A stretch of 64,000 nucleotides of DNA from Sphingobium xanthum (GTDB taxonomy: Bacteria > Pseudomonadota > Alphaproteobacteria > Sphingomonadales > Sphingomonadaceae): assembly GCF_019737615.1 (NCBI RefSeq), contig NZ_JAHKKS010000003.1:100001-164000 (forward strand), in the 5' to 3' direction. Position numbers and translations under genes: made by a program. The notes beneath the pieces were generated by a model. The model was not told the origin of the DNA. It saw only the letters and a program-made list of their open reading frames with translations, and ran no database searches. This document shows, piece by piece, positions 29,911 to 37,529 of this stretch (its first letter is position 1; the number at the start of each line of letters is the position of its first letter).

Positions 29911-30407
29911 CGCGCTTTCTTCGCTTCCTGGCCCTCGCCCTGCTCGCCATCGGCGCGATCCCCGCGCACGCCCAGCGCAACGAGGCGCGCGATCGCGCCG
30001 ATATCCACGCCCTGCTCATGGCCTATGGCGCGACACTCGACAGCCGCGATTTCGATGGCTTCGGCAAGCTGTTCGGTGAGGACGGGGTCTATGTCGGCGG
30101 CGGTGGGCGCGAGGCGAAGGGCGCGGCGGCCGGCGAGATGATGCGGCAGGTCTTCGCCAACAATCCCAATGGCGTGGGCGAACCCAACTTCCATCTCTTC
30201 TACAATGAAGTCGTCACCTTCGATGGCCCGGACCGTGCCCGCGCGACGTCCATGTCGCTGTGGATGGTTCCGGATCAGGCGACCAAGCGGCCGACGCCGC
30301 TGCTCGCCGGCCGCTACGAGGACGAGCTCGTCCGCAAGAACGGCAAGTGGCTGTTCGCGCGCCGCGTCGTCAAATCCGTCACCAACCGCCCGCCCGAGGC
30401 CAAATAG
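29907..30407 (+). CDS. SnoaL/NTF2-like protein 5 of the array, exported
   Basis: 166 residues with a signal peptide (RFLRFLALALLAIGAIPAHAQ). This copy lacks the IEQRLQRVED helix of copies 1-4 and starts directly with RDRADIHALLMAYGATLD, so it forms a bridge to copies 6 and 7. Dyad candidates are Asp45 (ATLDSRD) and His96 (PNFHLFYN). A Gly-rich loop (VYVGGGGREAKGAAAG) is specific to it. It starts in an ATGA overlap with copy 4. Copy 6 follows after 35 bases with its own ribosome site. Confidence 0.85.
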   Translation: MTRFLRFLALALLAIGAIPAHAQRNEARDRADIHALLMAYGATLDSRDFDGFGKLFGEDGVYVGGGGREAKGAAAGEMMRQVFANNPNGVGEPNFHLFYNEVVTFDGPDRARATSMSLWMVPDQATKRPTPLLAGRYEDELVRKNGKWLFARRVVKSVTNRPPEAK

Positions 30408-30442
30408 GCCCGCGCCCACCCTAGTCTGGAGGGACTGAACTC

Positions 30443-30892
30443 ATGACAAGCCATGCAACCGAGATGGAAGATCGCGTCGCTATTCACGCGCTGCTGATCG
30501 AATATGGCGCCGCGCTCGACCGGCGCGACTTCGACGGCTTCGCGAAGCTCTTCGGCGAGGATGGTGCCTATCAGCTGAGCACGGGCGCGGCGACGATCGG
30601 ACCCAAGACGGGCGAGATGATGCGTGAGATCTTCGCGACCGGGCCGAATGCCACGGCCGTTCCCAATTTCCATCTCTTCTTCAACGAGCTGATCTGGTTC
30701 GAGACGCCCGATCTCGCCCGCTCCACGTCTGCCTGCCTGTTCATGACCACGCCGGATCAGGAGACGCGCAAGCTCTCCGTCGCGGTCGCGGCGACCTATG
30801 ACGATGAGCTGATCCGCGAAAACGGCACATGGCGGTTCAAGCGGCGCACGCTCAAGCCCCTGTCCAACGGCCCGGCGACAGTGAAGCCATGA
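30443..30892 (+). CDS. SnoaL/NTF2-like protein 6 of the array, cytoplasmic
   Basis: 149 residues with no signal peptide, unlike copies 1-5. Landmarks are MEDRVAIHALLIEYGAALDRRDFDG, Asp26 as dyad Asp and His77 in PNFHLFFNELIWFETPD. It is closely related to copy 7 over its whole length. ATG 30443 follows GGAGGG. The stop overlaps the start of copy 7. If exported and cytoplasmic members act on one pathway, this copy would handle the imported product. Confidence 0.86.
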   Translation: MTSHATEMEDRVAIHALLIEYGAALDRRDFDGFAKLFGEDGAYQLSTGAATIGPKTGEMMREIFATGPNATAVPNFHLFFNELIWFETPDLARSTSACLFMTTPDQETRKLSVAVAATYDDELIRENGTWRFKRRTLKPLSNGPATVKP

Positions 30893-31329
30893 CCGGCCAT
30901 CCGACCGAGATGGAAGACCGCGCCGCCATCCACGCGCTGCTGCTGGCCTATGGCGCCGCGCTCGACCGGCACGATTTCGAAGGCTTTGCCAAGCTGTTCG
31001 GTGCAGACGGGCACTATACCATCCTTGAACTGGAAAGCGCCGCTGGACCTGACACGGGCCGGATGATGCGCGCGCTATACGAGGCCGGGGACAATTTCGT
31101 CCAGGAGCCCAATTTCCACCTGTTCTACAATGAGCTTATCTGGTTCGAGACACCGGATCGCGCCCGTTCCACCTCGGCCTGCATGTTCATGTCTACGCCG
31201 GACCGGGAGACGCGCAAGCTCTCGGTCATGGTCGCCGCGACTTATGACGACGAGATCGTGCGCGACGACGGCGGCTGGCGGTTCAAGCGGCGGACGCTTC
31301 ATCCGATCCGAAACGGCGCGGTGGGCTAG
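30889..31329 (+). CDS. SnoaL/NTF2-like protein 7 of the array, cytoplasmic
   Basis: 146 residues with no signal peptide. MTGHPTEMEDRAAIHALLLA parallels the start of copy 6. Asp26 and His77 (PNFHLFYNELIWFETPD) keep the dyad. I start at ATG 30889, overlapping the previous stop as ATGA; the in-frame ATG at 30829 lies deep inside copy 6. It is the last gene of the array, and no terminator hairpin is evident before the next region. Confidence 0.86.
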   Translation: MTGHPTEMEDRAAIHALLLAYGAALDRHDFEGFAKLFGADGHYTILELESAAGPDTGRMMRALYEAGDNFVQEPNFHLFYNELIWFETPDRARSTSACMFMSTPDRETRKLSVMVAATYDDEIVRDDGGWRFKRRTLHPIRNGAVG

Positions 31330-31691
31330 GCTGCCCAAGCTGTCCTGGCGATCGACACAGGCCGGGGCGAAAGTTTACCCAAAGGTCACACGAAGGTCAC
31401 ACTATCGAGCTTGTTTTCCCTCGCCGGCATCGATGGTGGAGGAAGGCATTTTCGAACCTGAGAAAGAGCCGGGTCAGGGGTGCCATGGCCCGAGCGCTGT
31501 AGGACAGCCCTCATTCGAGGCGCTACGCCCTCATTCGCGACAATTCAGCGGACCTCAAAAGCCACCTCAAGCTGGGGTTCCTCGCGCAGAAGCAAATCTT
31601 CGCTCCAATCCAATTGTCAATTCTATTGATTGAGTTAAGTTTTCTCGGCGCACAAATGTGCGAGTCACACGACCGCGTACGAGGAGGAACC
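31330..31691. other. Intergenic region before the YezD-like gene
   Basis: 362 bases without a convincing gene. Its last ~80 bases are AT-rich (TCCAATTGTCAATTCTATTG, then GAGTTAAGTTTTC), unlike the rest of the window, and probably hold the promoter for the YezD-like gene and the receptor. The direct repeat AAGGTCACAC/GAAGGTCACAC occurs at about 31382-31401. I see no recognisable riboswitch. Confidence 0.5.
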
Positions 31692-31871
31692 ATGTCGCAG
31701 TCATCGCCAAAGTCGGCCGTTGCAACGGACCGGATCGACCAACATGCGAGCGCCCTCGCGCTCGTTCGGCAAGCGCTGGAGAAGCTCAAATTCGGAGCGG
31801 TCCATCTCACCGTCCATGAAGGACGGCTTGTGCAGATCGAGGTTACCGAGAAGACCCGGCTGACCGCCTGA
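31692..31871 (+). CDS. YezD-family (DUF2292) small protein
   Basis: 59 residues. The C-terminal half (ALEKLKFGAVHLTVHEGRLV, then QIEVTEKTRL) fits the DUF2292/YezD pattern of a short helix followed by a strand pair ending in VQIExTEKxRL. ATG 31692 follows GAGGAGGAAC, a strong ribosome site. The family is small and of unknown function; I recall members beside sulphur-assimilation genes in other bacteria, but this is unverified. A hairpin with a T-run separates it from the TonB receptor downstream, so it may be the first gene of a receptor operon. Confidence 0.8.
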   Translation: MSQSSPKSAVATDRIDQHASALALVRQALEKLKFGAVHLTVHEGRLVQIEVTEKTRLTA

Positions 31872-31921
31872 CTTTCTCGCCGGCACCGGCATCGCTTTAC
31901 CATCCAACATCCAGAGCTTTC

Positions 31922-31959
31922 GATGCTGACCGGACCACCGGAGGCATCCTCTTTTTCTT
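31922..31959 (+). terminator. Hairpin with T-run between the YezD-like gene and the receptor gene; terminator or attenuator
   Basis: GATGC (31922-31926) pairs with GCATC (31944-31948), and CCGG with CCGG inside it around an ACCA loop. CTCTTTTTCTT follows directly. It lies 50 bases after the small gene and 17 bases before the receptor start, so partial termination would lower receptor expression relative to the small protein. Confidence 0.45.
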
Positions 31960-31975
31960 ACAAGGGGATACTCAC

Positions 31976-34426
31976 ATGGTCCGCAGGTCCATCCTTTCCA
32001 CGAGCGCGCTCGCTGCCGCTTTTCTGTTTCACTTGCCCGCGTCCGCGCAGGACGCCCAGCCAATCCCGCAGGACGATCCATTGACCGTTCCGCAAGCCGA
32101 TGGCTTCGCCGGCGCCGGCGACATCGTCGTGACCGCGCGCCGCCGCGCCGAGACCGCGCAGAGCGTGCCGCTCGCCATATCGGTGCTCGGCGCCGCGCAG
32201 ATCGAGAGCACCGGCAATTTCAATATCAACAAACTGCAGCAGCTGACGCCCACGCTGCAGGTCTATTCGTCCAACCCTCGCAATACCTTCGTGAACATTC
32301 GCGGTATCGGCGCGCCGTTCGGCCTCACCAGCGACGGCTTCGAGCAGGGCGTCGGCATCTATGTCGACGACGTCTACAATGCGCGCATCGCCGCCGCGAC
32401 GTTCGACTTCCTCGACGTGTCGCAGGTCGAAATCCTGCGCGGCCCGCAAGGCACGCTCTACGGCAAGAACACGACCGGCGGCGCCATCAACATCACCTCC
32501 AATGCACCGACCTTCGATTTCGAGGGCAAGGCAGAAGTGACCTTCGGCAATCTCGCGTTCAAACAAGGCAAGGCCGCCATTTCCGGCCCGCTGTCGGACC
32601 GGGTCGCCGTGCGCTTCGGCGTCGCCACAACCACGCGCCGCGGCACCATCTTCAACGTGAAGACCGATCGCACCATCAACGAGCAGGACAATCTCGGCTT
32701 CCGCGGCCAGATCTTGTTCCGCGCGACCGACGATCTCAGCCTCACGCTTGCCGGCGATTACAGCCAGCAGAATCCCGAATGCTGCGGCACCGTTTTCGTG
32801 CGCACCGGCCTCACGCAGCGCGCGCTCAATCGTCAATATGACGCGCTGGCCGCCGCGCAGAATTATGTCGTCGTCAGCCGGAATCCCTATGACCGACTGA
32901 CCGACATCGATGCCAGTCTCCAGGCCGGCAACAAGATCGGCGGCGTCTCGCTGAAGGCGAAATGGGATATCGGCCCCGGCACGCTGACCTCGATCACGGC
33001 CTGGCGCTTCTGGGACTGGAAGCCTGAGAATGACCGCGACTTCACCGGTCTGCCGATCGTCTCCAAGTCGCAGAATCCCTCGCAGCAGGATCAATATTCG
33101 CAGGAGTTCCGCTATAATTATTCGGGCAAGCAGTTCCATTTCGTCGTCGGCGCTTTCGCGTTCAATCAGCGGATCGACACGCAGGGCACCGAGGCGCAGG
33201 GCGCCGCCGCCAGCCGATGGAACCTGACCGGTGCGCTGGCCGCCGACCCGAGTGTCCTTAACGGCCTGACGGCGCGCAATACGCAGTGGCTCAAGAGCAC
33301 CAGCCTGGCGCTGTTCGGGCAGCTGAGCTGGAAGATCAACGATGCGCTGACCATCCAACCGGGCGTGCGCCTCAACTATGACAAGAAGTCGGGCTTCTAC
33401 CGGCGCCGGGTCTATAACGGGGCCGGCGTCGAAATCAGCTGCTTCAACCCGGCGCCAACCGCGGGCACTGTCCTCGCGGCGCAGTGCGGCGTCTATTCAC
33501 CACAGACCAGTGCGCCTTCGGTCAGCGACTGGAACTTCAGCTACGACTTCAACGTGAACTACAAGATCGCGCGGGACGTCCTCGTCTACGCGACCTATGC
33601 CAAGAGCTTCAAGACGGTGGGCATCAACCAGAACGGCCTGCCGACCGACGCCCAGGGCAATCCGATCGCCTCGGCCGGCACGATCATGCCCGAGAACGTC
33701 AATCACTTCGAGGTCGGCATCAAGACCCAGTTCCTGGATCGCCGGGCGACCTTCAACGTCAGCGCCTTCCGCACGGACATCAAGGACTTCCAGGCGAATG
33801 TGAACAACGGCCAGCTCGGCGTGTTGCGCGGCTATCTTGCCAATGCGGGCAAGGTCCGCACGCAAGGCATCGAGGCCGATTTCAATTTCAAGCCCAATGA
33901 TCGCTTCGTTGCCTATGTGAACGGCGCCTACACCGACGCCCGTTATGTGCGCTTCGTCGATGCGCCCTGCCCGCCGGAGCTGTCCGGCGGCACCACGGTG
34001 ACAGGCACACAGGTGCTGAGTGCGCCAGGCGTCCCTGGCGCGCTCAGCCCGCAGAACTGCGACATTTCCGGCCAGCGCCTGCCCGGCGTATCGGAATGGG
34101 CCTGGTCGTGGGGCGCCGAAGCAAACGTGCCGGTCAATCTGCTGGCGCACGACGGCGAACTCTATGCCGGCGTGGACGGCAACTACCGCTCCAACTTCTC
34201 ATCCAACCCGTCGCCCTCGGCCTATAGCTGGATCAAGGGCTATGCGCTGACCAACTTCCGCGCCGGCTTCCGCACGGACAGCATCGATATCTACGGTTGG
34301 GTGCGCAACGCCTTCGACGTCGAATATCTCGAGCAGCTCCAGCTCGCGCCGAGCAACGTCGGTCTGGTCGCCGGCACGGTCGGCGATCCGCGCACCTTCG
34401 GCGGTACGATCAAGTTCAATTTCTGA
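31976..34426 (+). CDS. TonB-dependent outer-membrane receptor, 816 residues
   Basis: It has a signal peptide (ILSTSALAAAFLFHLPASAQ), a TonB-box-like DIVVTARRRAETAQSVPLAI near residue 50, a plug (about 55-170; FVNIRGIGAPFGLTSDGFEQ, VEILRGPQGTLYGKNTTGGA) and a barrel to the terminal TIKFNF. The plug motif ILRGPQGTLYGKNTTGGAIN is typical of the class common in sphingomonads that take up aromatic, steroid or other non-siderophore compounds. Ribosome site AAGGGG precedes ATG 31976. It follows the YezD-like gene after 104 bases and ends the presumed substrate-uptake cluster. Confidence 0.95.
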   Translation: MVRRSILSTSALAAAFLFHLPASAQDAQPIPQDDPLTVPQADGFAGAGDIVVTARRRAETAQSVPLAISVLGAAQIESTGNFNINKLQQLTPTLQVYSSNPRNTFVNIRGIGAPFGLTSDGFEQGVGIYVDDVYNARIAAATFDFLDVSQVEILRGPQGTLYGKNTTGGAINITSNAPTFDFEGKAEVTFGNLAFKQGKAAISGPLSDRVAVRFGVATTTRRGTIFNVKTDRTINEQDNLGFRGQILFRATDDLSLTLAGDYSQQNPECCGTVFVRTGLTQRALNRQYDALAAAQNYVVVSRNPYDRLTDIDASLQAGNKIGGVSLKAKWDIGPGTLTSITAWRFWDWKPENDRDFTGLPIVSKSQNPSQQDQYSQEFRYNYSGKQFHFVVGAFAFNQRIDTQGTEAQGAAASRWNLTGALAADPSVLNGLTARNTQWLKSTSLALFGQLSWKINDALTIQPGVRLNYDKKSGFYRRRVYNGAGVEISCFNPAPTAGTVLAAQCGVYSPQTSAPSVSDWNFSYDFNVNYKIARDVLVYATYAKSFKTVGINQNGLPTDAQGNPIASAGTIMPENVNHFEVGIKTQFLDRRATFNVSAFRTDIKDFQANVNNGQLGVLRGYLANAGKVRTQGIEADFNFKPNDRFVAYVNGAYTDARYVRFVDAPCPPELSGGTTVTGTQVLSAPGVPGALSPQNCDISGQRLPGVSEWAWSWGAEANVPVNLLAHDGELYAGVDGNYRSNFSSNPSPSAYSWIKGYALTNFRAGFRTDSIDIYGWVRNAFDVEYLEQLQLAPSNVGLVAGTVGDPRTFGGTIKFNF

Positions 34427-34869
34427 CCGCCCAAGCCTGCAACCAGGGCGTCACGGGAAGGGGTCATTGTTTCGACAATGGCCTCCTTTCGCCGTCACGC
34501 ATGTCGAGTCGCGGGCTGGAAGGCGATGCAGGATTTGAAACAATCAGGAAGTGGGCCGCGCCGGAGTGGACCCGGCGCGGCCCGTGCGACCCGTCAGCGC
34601 CGGACTCTCATGTGCGTCTTGACGTGGGACTGGGTAGCCAGATCTGGCTGAAAACTGGGGTAACGCGCGAAGCAAGCGCCACAAGGCGCGGCGGAAAGCA
34701 GATTGTAATCAGTCTGACAGCGCTGTTTCACAGGGGCCTTTCCGGCGGGATGCGTTCCCGCTTCGTATAAGCTTGACACCATTAGGCGGTTTTAAGCTTG
34801 CCAAAGCAACCGATAGACAGCTTATTAAAGATATAAGCTTTGGCTTATTCAAAATCGGGAGGGGCACTG
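34427..34869. other. Intergenic region between the second receptor and the LysR gene
   Basis: 443 bases without a convincing gene. The last ~110 bases are AT-rich and carry repeated AAGCTT motifs: TATAAGCTTGACACC (about 34767), TTTTAAGCTTGCC (about 34790) and ATATAAGCTTTGG (about 34831). TTGACA at 34773-34778 could be a -35 element, but no good -10 follows at the right distance. The first 300 bases hold nothing I can assign. Confidence 0.5.
34833..34848. promoter_or_regulatory. Perfect palindrome just upstream of the LysR gene, candidate autoregulatory operator
   Basis: ATAAGC-TTTG-GCTTAT is a perfect 6-4-6 dyad ending 21 bases before the LysR ATG. A distant inverted pair CCAAAGC (34801-34807) and GCTTTGG (34837-34843) overlaps it. 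LysR proteins often bind such sites near their own promoter. Confidence 0.4.
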
Positions 34870-35787
34870 ATGAGGAAGCGAGCGGGCGACTTCACGCTGC
34901 GACAACTCGACACGTTCGTCTCTGCAGCACGCTCCGGCAGTTTCGCGCTGGCAGCCGATCAGCTCGGCATATCGCAACCCGCAGTCAGCGACCATATCAC
35001 GTCCCTCGAGCGCCATCTTGGGCACAAGCTTTTCGACCGGCGCCGCGGGACCCGACCGACCCTGACGCGCGAAGGCATCGACATGCTGCACCGCGCCGAG
35101 GCCATGCTGTCGACCAGCCAGGCCATGCGCGGCGAGGAACGGTCGCGGCGCAGCGAAGAGAAGGTCCGCATTCGCCTTTCCATCGGCAATCGCTCGCGCG
35201 ACGCCTATCTCAAGCCGCTGCTCGCGCGCATCTATACCGAGCTGCCCCATGTCGAGCTGGAGCTCCTCCCGGCCCTCTCGGCCGCGCAGATCGCCGAGGC
35301 GTTCGAGAAGCGCGAGATCGACCTGCTGCTTTACACCGTGGGGCGGCCGCAATTGCGCCTGCCCAACATCCACCTGCTCGGCAACGTGCCGATCCATCTG
35401 GTCGCGGCGCCCGAGACGGCCAAGCTGCTGGAAGCGGGCACGCTCTCGACGGAGGACCTGCAATTCATCCTGCCGGATTTTGGCCCGATCACGGAGCAAT
35501 GGCTGGAGCGGCAACTCGCCATCCATAACATCCGCCCCCGCCGCCCGGTGCGCTATCTGGAATTTGCCGACGTGATCCAGGGCATCGTCGAGGAAGGCCT
35601 CGGCGTTTCCATCCTGCCGCAGGAGCAGATCGCCCCCGCCCTCGCCGAAGGGCGGCTCGCCTGCTTCGGCCCGGAGCTGGAGCCGATGCGCCGGATCATC
35701 GCCCGCTCTCCGCTCGCACCGCGAGCGACCGAAGCGCTAGAACGATTGCTGATAGCGGAAATCACCAACCGGACGCGAACGACATGA
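34870..35787 (+). CDS. LysR-family transcriptional regulator
   Basis: 305 residues. The N-terminal winged helix-turn-helix is clear (FTLRQLDTFVSAARSGSFAL, ADQLGISQPAVSDHITSLER, GHKLFDRRRG). A linker helix follows, then the periplasmic-binding-like effector domain (about 95-300). ATG 34870 follows GGGAGGGG and is preferred over the longer in-frame start at 34840. The stop overlaps the start of the RNB nuclease gene as ATGA. It may control the adjacent TonB receptor/SnoaL-like cluster, but this is by position only. Confidence 0.94.
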   Translation: MRKRAGDFTLRQLDTFVSAARSGSFALAADQLGISQPAVSDHITSLERHLGHKLFDRRRGTRPTLTREGIDMLHRAEAMLSTSQAMRGEERSRRSEEKVRIRLSIGNRSRDAYLKPLLARIYTELPHVELELLPALSAAQIAEAFEKREIDLLLYTVGRPQLRLPNIHLLGNVPIHLVAAPETAKLLEAGTLSTEDLQFILPDFGPITEQWLERQLAIHNIRPRRPVRYLEFADVIQGIVEEGLGVSILPQEQIAPALAEGRLACFGPELEPMRRIIARSPLAPRATEALERLLIAEITNRTRTT

Positions 35788-37187
35788 AGATTCTGGCCGA
35801 TCCCGGACATGCCCTGACCGAGGGACTCGCGGACATTCGCCGCGAGATGCAATTGCCCGTCGATTTCCCGGTCGAGGTGCTGGCCGCAGCGGAGCAAGCA
35901 GCACGGCGCACGCCGAGCGAGCATGCGGATCGCACCGATCTGCCCTTCGTCACGCTCGATCCGGCAAGCTCGACCGACCTCGATCAGGCCTTCGCGATCG
36001 AGCGCGCGGGCAGCGACATCCTGCTGCACTATGCCATTGCCGATGTCGGCTGGTTCGTGAGCGAGGGCGATCCGATCGACCGCGAGGCATGGAAACGCGG
36101 AACGAGCCAGTATCTGCCGGACGGCAAAGTCAACCTGCACCCGCCGGTGCTGAGCGAACAGGCGGCGAGCCTGCTGCCCGACGGACCGCGTCCGGCCGTC
36201 GTCTTTTCCGTCCGGATCGATCAGGCGGGCATCGCGCGGCTGGACGGCGTCGAGCGCGCGATCGTCCGCAGCCGCGCCAAGCTGGGTTACGAGGCGATGC
36301 GCGACGACGAGCTGCCGCCGCTGTTCCCGGAACTGGCGCAGCGCGTGTGGGCAGCCGAAAACCGGCGCGGCGCCGCGCGGCTCGATGTGCCGGAGCAGGA
36401 AGTGGAGCGGCGGCCGGACGGCCGCTACGAATTGCGTTTTCGTCCCCGGCGCGTGGCGGAGGATCGCAATGCCACCCTGTCGCTCGCGACCAATCTCGCT
36501 ATCGCGCAATTGCTGCTGGAATACCGCACCGGGCTCTTCCGCGTCATGGCCGGTCCCGATGTGCGCGCCGAGCAAAGGCTGCGCAATACGGCGCGCGCCT
36601 ACGGCCTGCGCTGGCCGCGCGAAGCCACGCTGGCGCAATTCCAGCGCATGCTCGATCCCAATGTGCCGTTGCAAGCTGCCTTCGGCCAGGCCGTACATCG
36701 CGCCGGCACGGGCGCGGCCTATGCCCCTTATGAGCCTGACCTTCTGCCCTGGCATGCCGCCGTCGCCGCGCCTTATGCGCATGCGACCGCACCGTTGCGC
36801 CGTCTGGCCGACCGCTATGTCGTGACCGCCGCGCTGGCGCTGGCCAATGGCCGGACCGTTCCGCCAAGCGTGACCGAGGCCTTTGCGGCGCTGCCCAAGG
36901 TCATGGCGCGGGCCGACGCGATCGGCGGGCGCATCGACCGCGCCGTGGTCGATCTTGCCGAAACGGCCCTGCTGCAGGGTCGCGAGGGCGAGACGTTCGC
37001 CGCCCTCGTCACCGATATCGACGAGCGTGGTGCGCGCATCCAGCTGCGCGACCTGCCGATCGTCACACGTCTCGCGGTCGATGGACTGCTGCCGGGCGCT
37101 GTCCTGCGCGCGAAACTGATCGAAACGGACCTGCGTGCCCGCACGGCTCGCTTCGTTGCCGAAAACGGAAAAGGGGTACCGGGCTAG
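35784..37187 (+). CDS. RNB-domain ribonuclease (RNase II/R-like, no cold-shock domains)
   Basis: 467 residues, much shorter than RNase II or R. The protein goes almost directly into the RNB catalytic domain: DLPFVTLDPASSTDLDQAFA holds Asp59, Asp65 and Asp67, which correspond to three of the four metal-binding aspartates of RNase II. The fourth position is Gln68 instead of Asp. The domain continues with HYAIADVGWFV, LSEQAASLLPDG and APLRRLADRYV. A short C-terminal S1-like strand set (FAALVTDIDERGARIQLRDL) ends it. The start overlaps the LysR stop, an unusual pairing that implies shared translation. Confidence 0.9.
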   Translation: MKILADPGHALTEGLADIRREMQLPVDFPVEVLAAAEQAARRTPSEHADRTDLPFVTLDPASSTDLDQAFAIERAGSDILLHYAIADVGWFVSEGDPIDREAWKRGTSQYLPDGKVNLHPPVLSEQAASLLPDGPRPAVVFSVRIDQAGIARLDGVERAIVRSRAKLGYEAMRDDELPPLFPELAQRVWAAENRRGAARLDVPEQEVERRPDGRYELRFRPRRVAEDRNATLSLATNLAIAQLLLEYRTGLFRVMAGPDVRAEQRLRNTARAYGLRWPREATLAQFQRMLDPNVPLQAAFGQAVHRAGTGAAYAPYEPDLLPWHAAVAAPYAHATAPLRRLADRYVVTAALALANGRTVPPSVTEAFAALPKVMARADAIGGRIDRAVVDLAETALLQGREGETFAALVTDIDERGARIQLRDLPIVTRLAVDGLLPGAVLRAKLIETDLRARTARFVAENGKGVPG

Positions 37188-37202
37188 CCTGCCCGGCACC
37201 CC
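37173..37202. terminator. GC-rich hairpin over the stop codon of the RNB gene
   Basis: GGGGTACCGGGC (37173-37184) pairs with GCCCGGCACCCC (37191-37202) with a single mismatch and a 6-base loop containing the TAG stop. There is no T-run on the plus strand; on the minus strand TTTTCCGTTTT follows. It may slow read-through in both directions. Confidence 0.4.
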
Positions 37203-37529
37203 TCGACGGCGACAAGGCGCGCGGTCCACTCGCGCGAGCTACTCGTCAGCTCCTCCGCATGCCGGACGCGATTCCCACATCGCATCGGCGCGGTGGCAAC
37301 AAAATCACGGGAACAAGTAGAGCAAGTGCCGATCGGAAACGTTCACGCTATCGCGTGGCCCTCCCCCGGCCGGTGCGAAACTGGCTGATTCGCCCCCTTT
37401 TCTGGCTTCTCCCTAGCGCGATTTGTCCGCCCTAATGGGAGACAACCCCCAAGCGCCCGATAGGTTCCCAAAAAATTCGCGCCCCAGAAATTTTTTGCCA
37501 GCGGTCGAAACAGTGCCTAGGCAGCGAGG
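37203..37529. other. Intergenic region before the 5-oxoprolinase gene
   Basis: About 327 bases without a convincing gene. The last 70 bases hold A/T-rich stretches (CCCAAAAAATTCGC, AGAAATTTTTTGCC), which can pair imperfectly (AAAAAATT/AATTTTTT) and could mark a promoter. I cannot place clear -35 and -10 boxes. Confidence 0.4.

Noticed and set aside
31330..31691. Possible riboswitch before the YezD-like gene.
   Set aside because: I looked for a SAM or other sulphur-linked fold and saw no matching core; only AT-rich promoter-like DNA is evident.
34594..34782. Minus-strand ORF with a C2H2 zinc-finger-like pattern (PCGACFARYPSF followed by SHVKTHM).
   Set aside because: The gap between the second Cys and first His is 15 instead of 12, the start has no ribosome site, and the frame covers the LysR promoter region. 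Probably chance, though worth a profile search.
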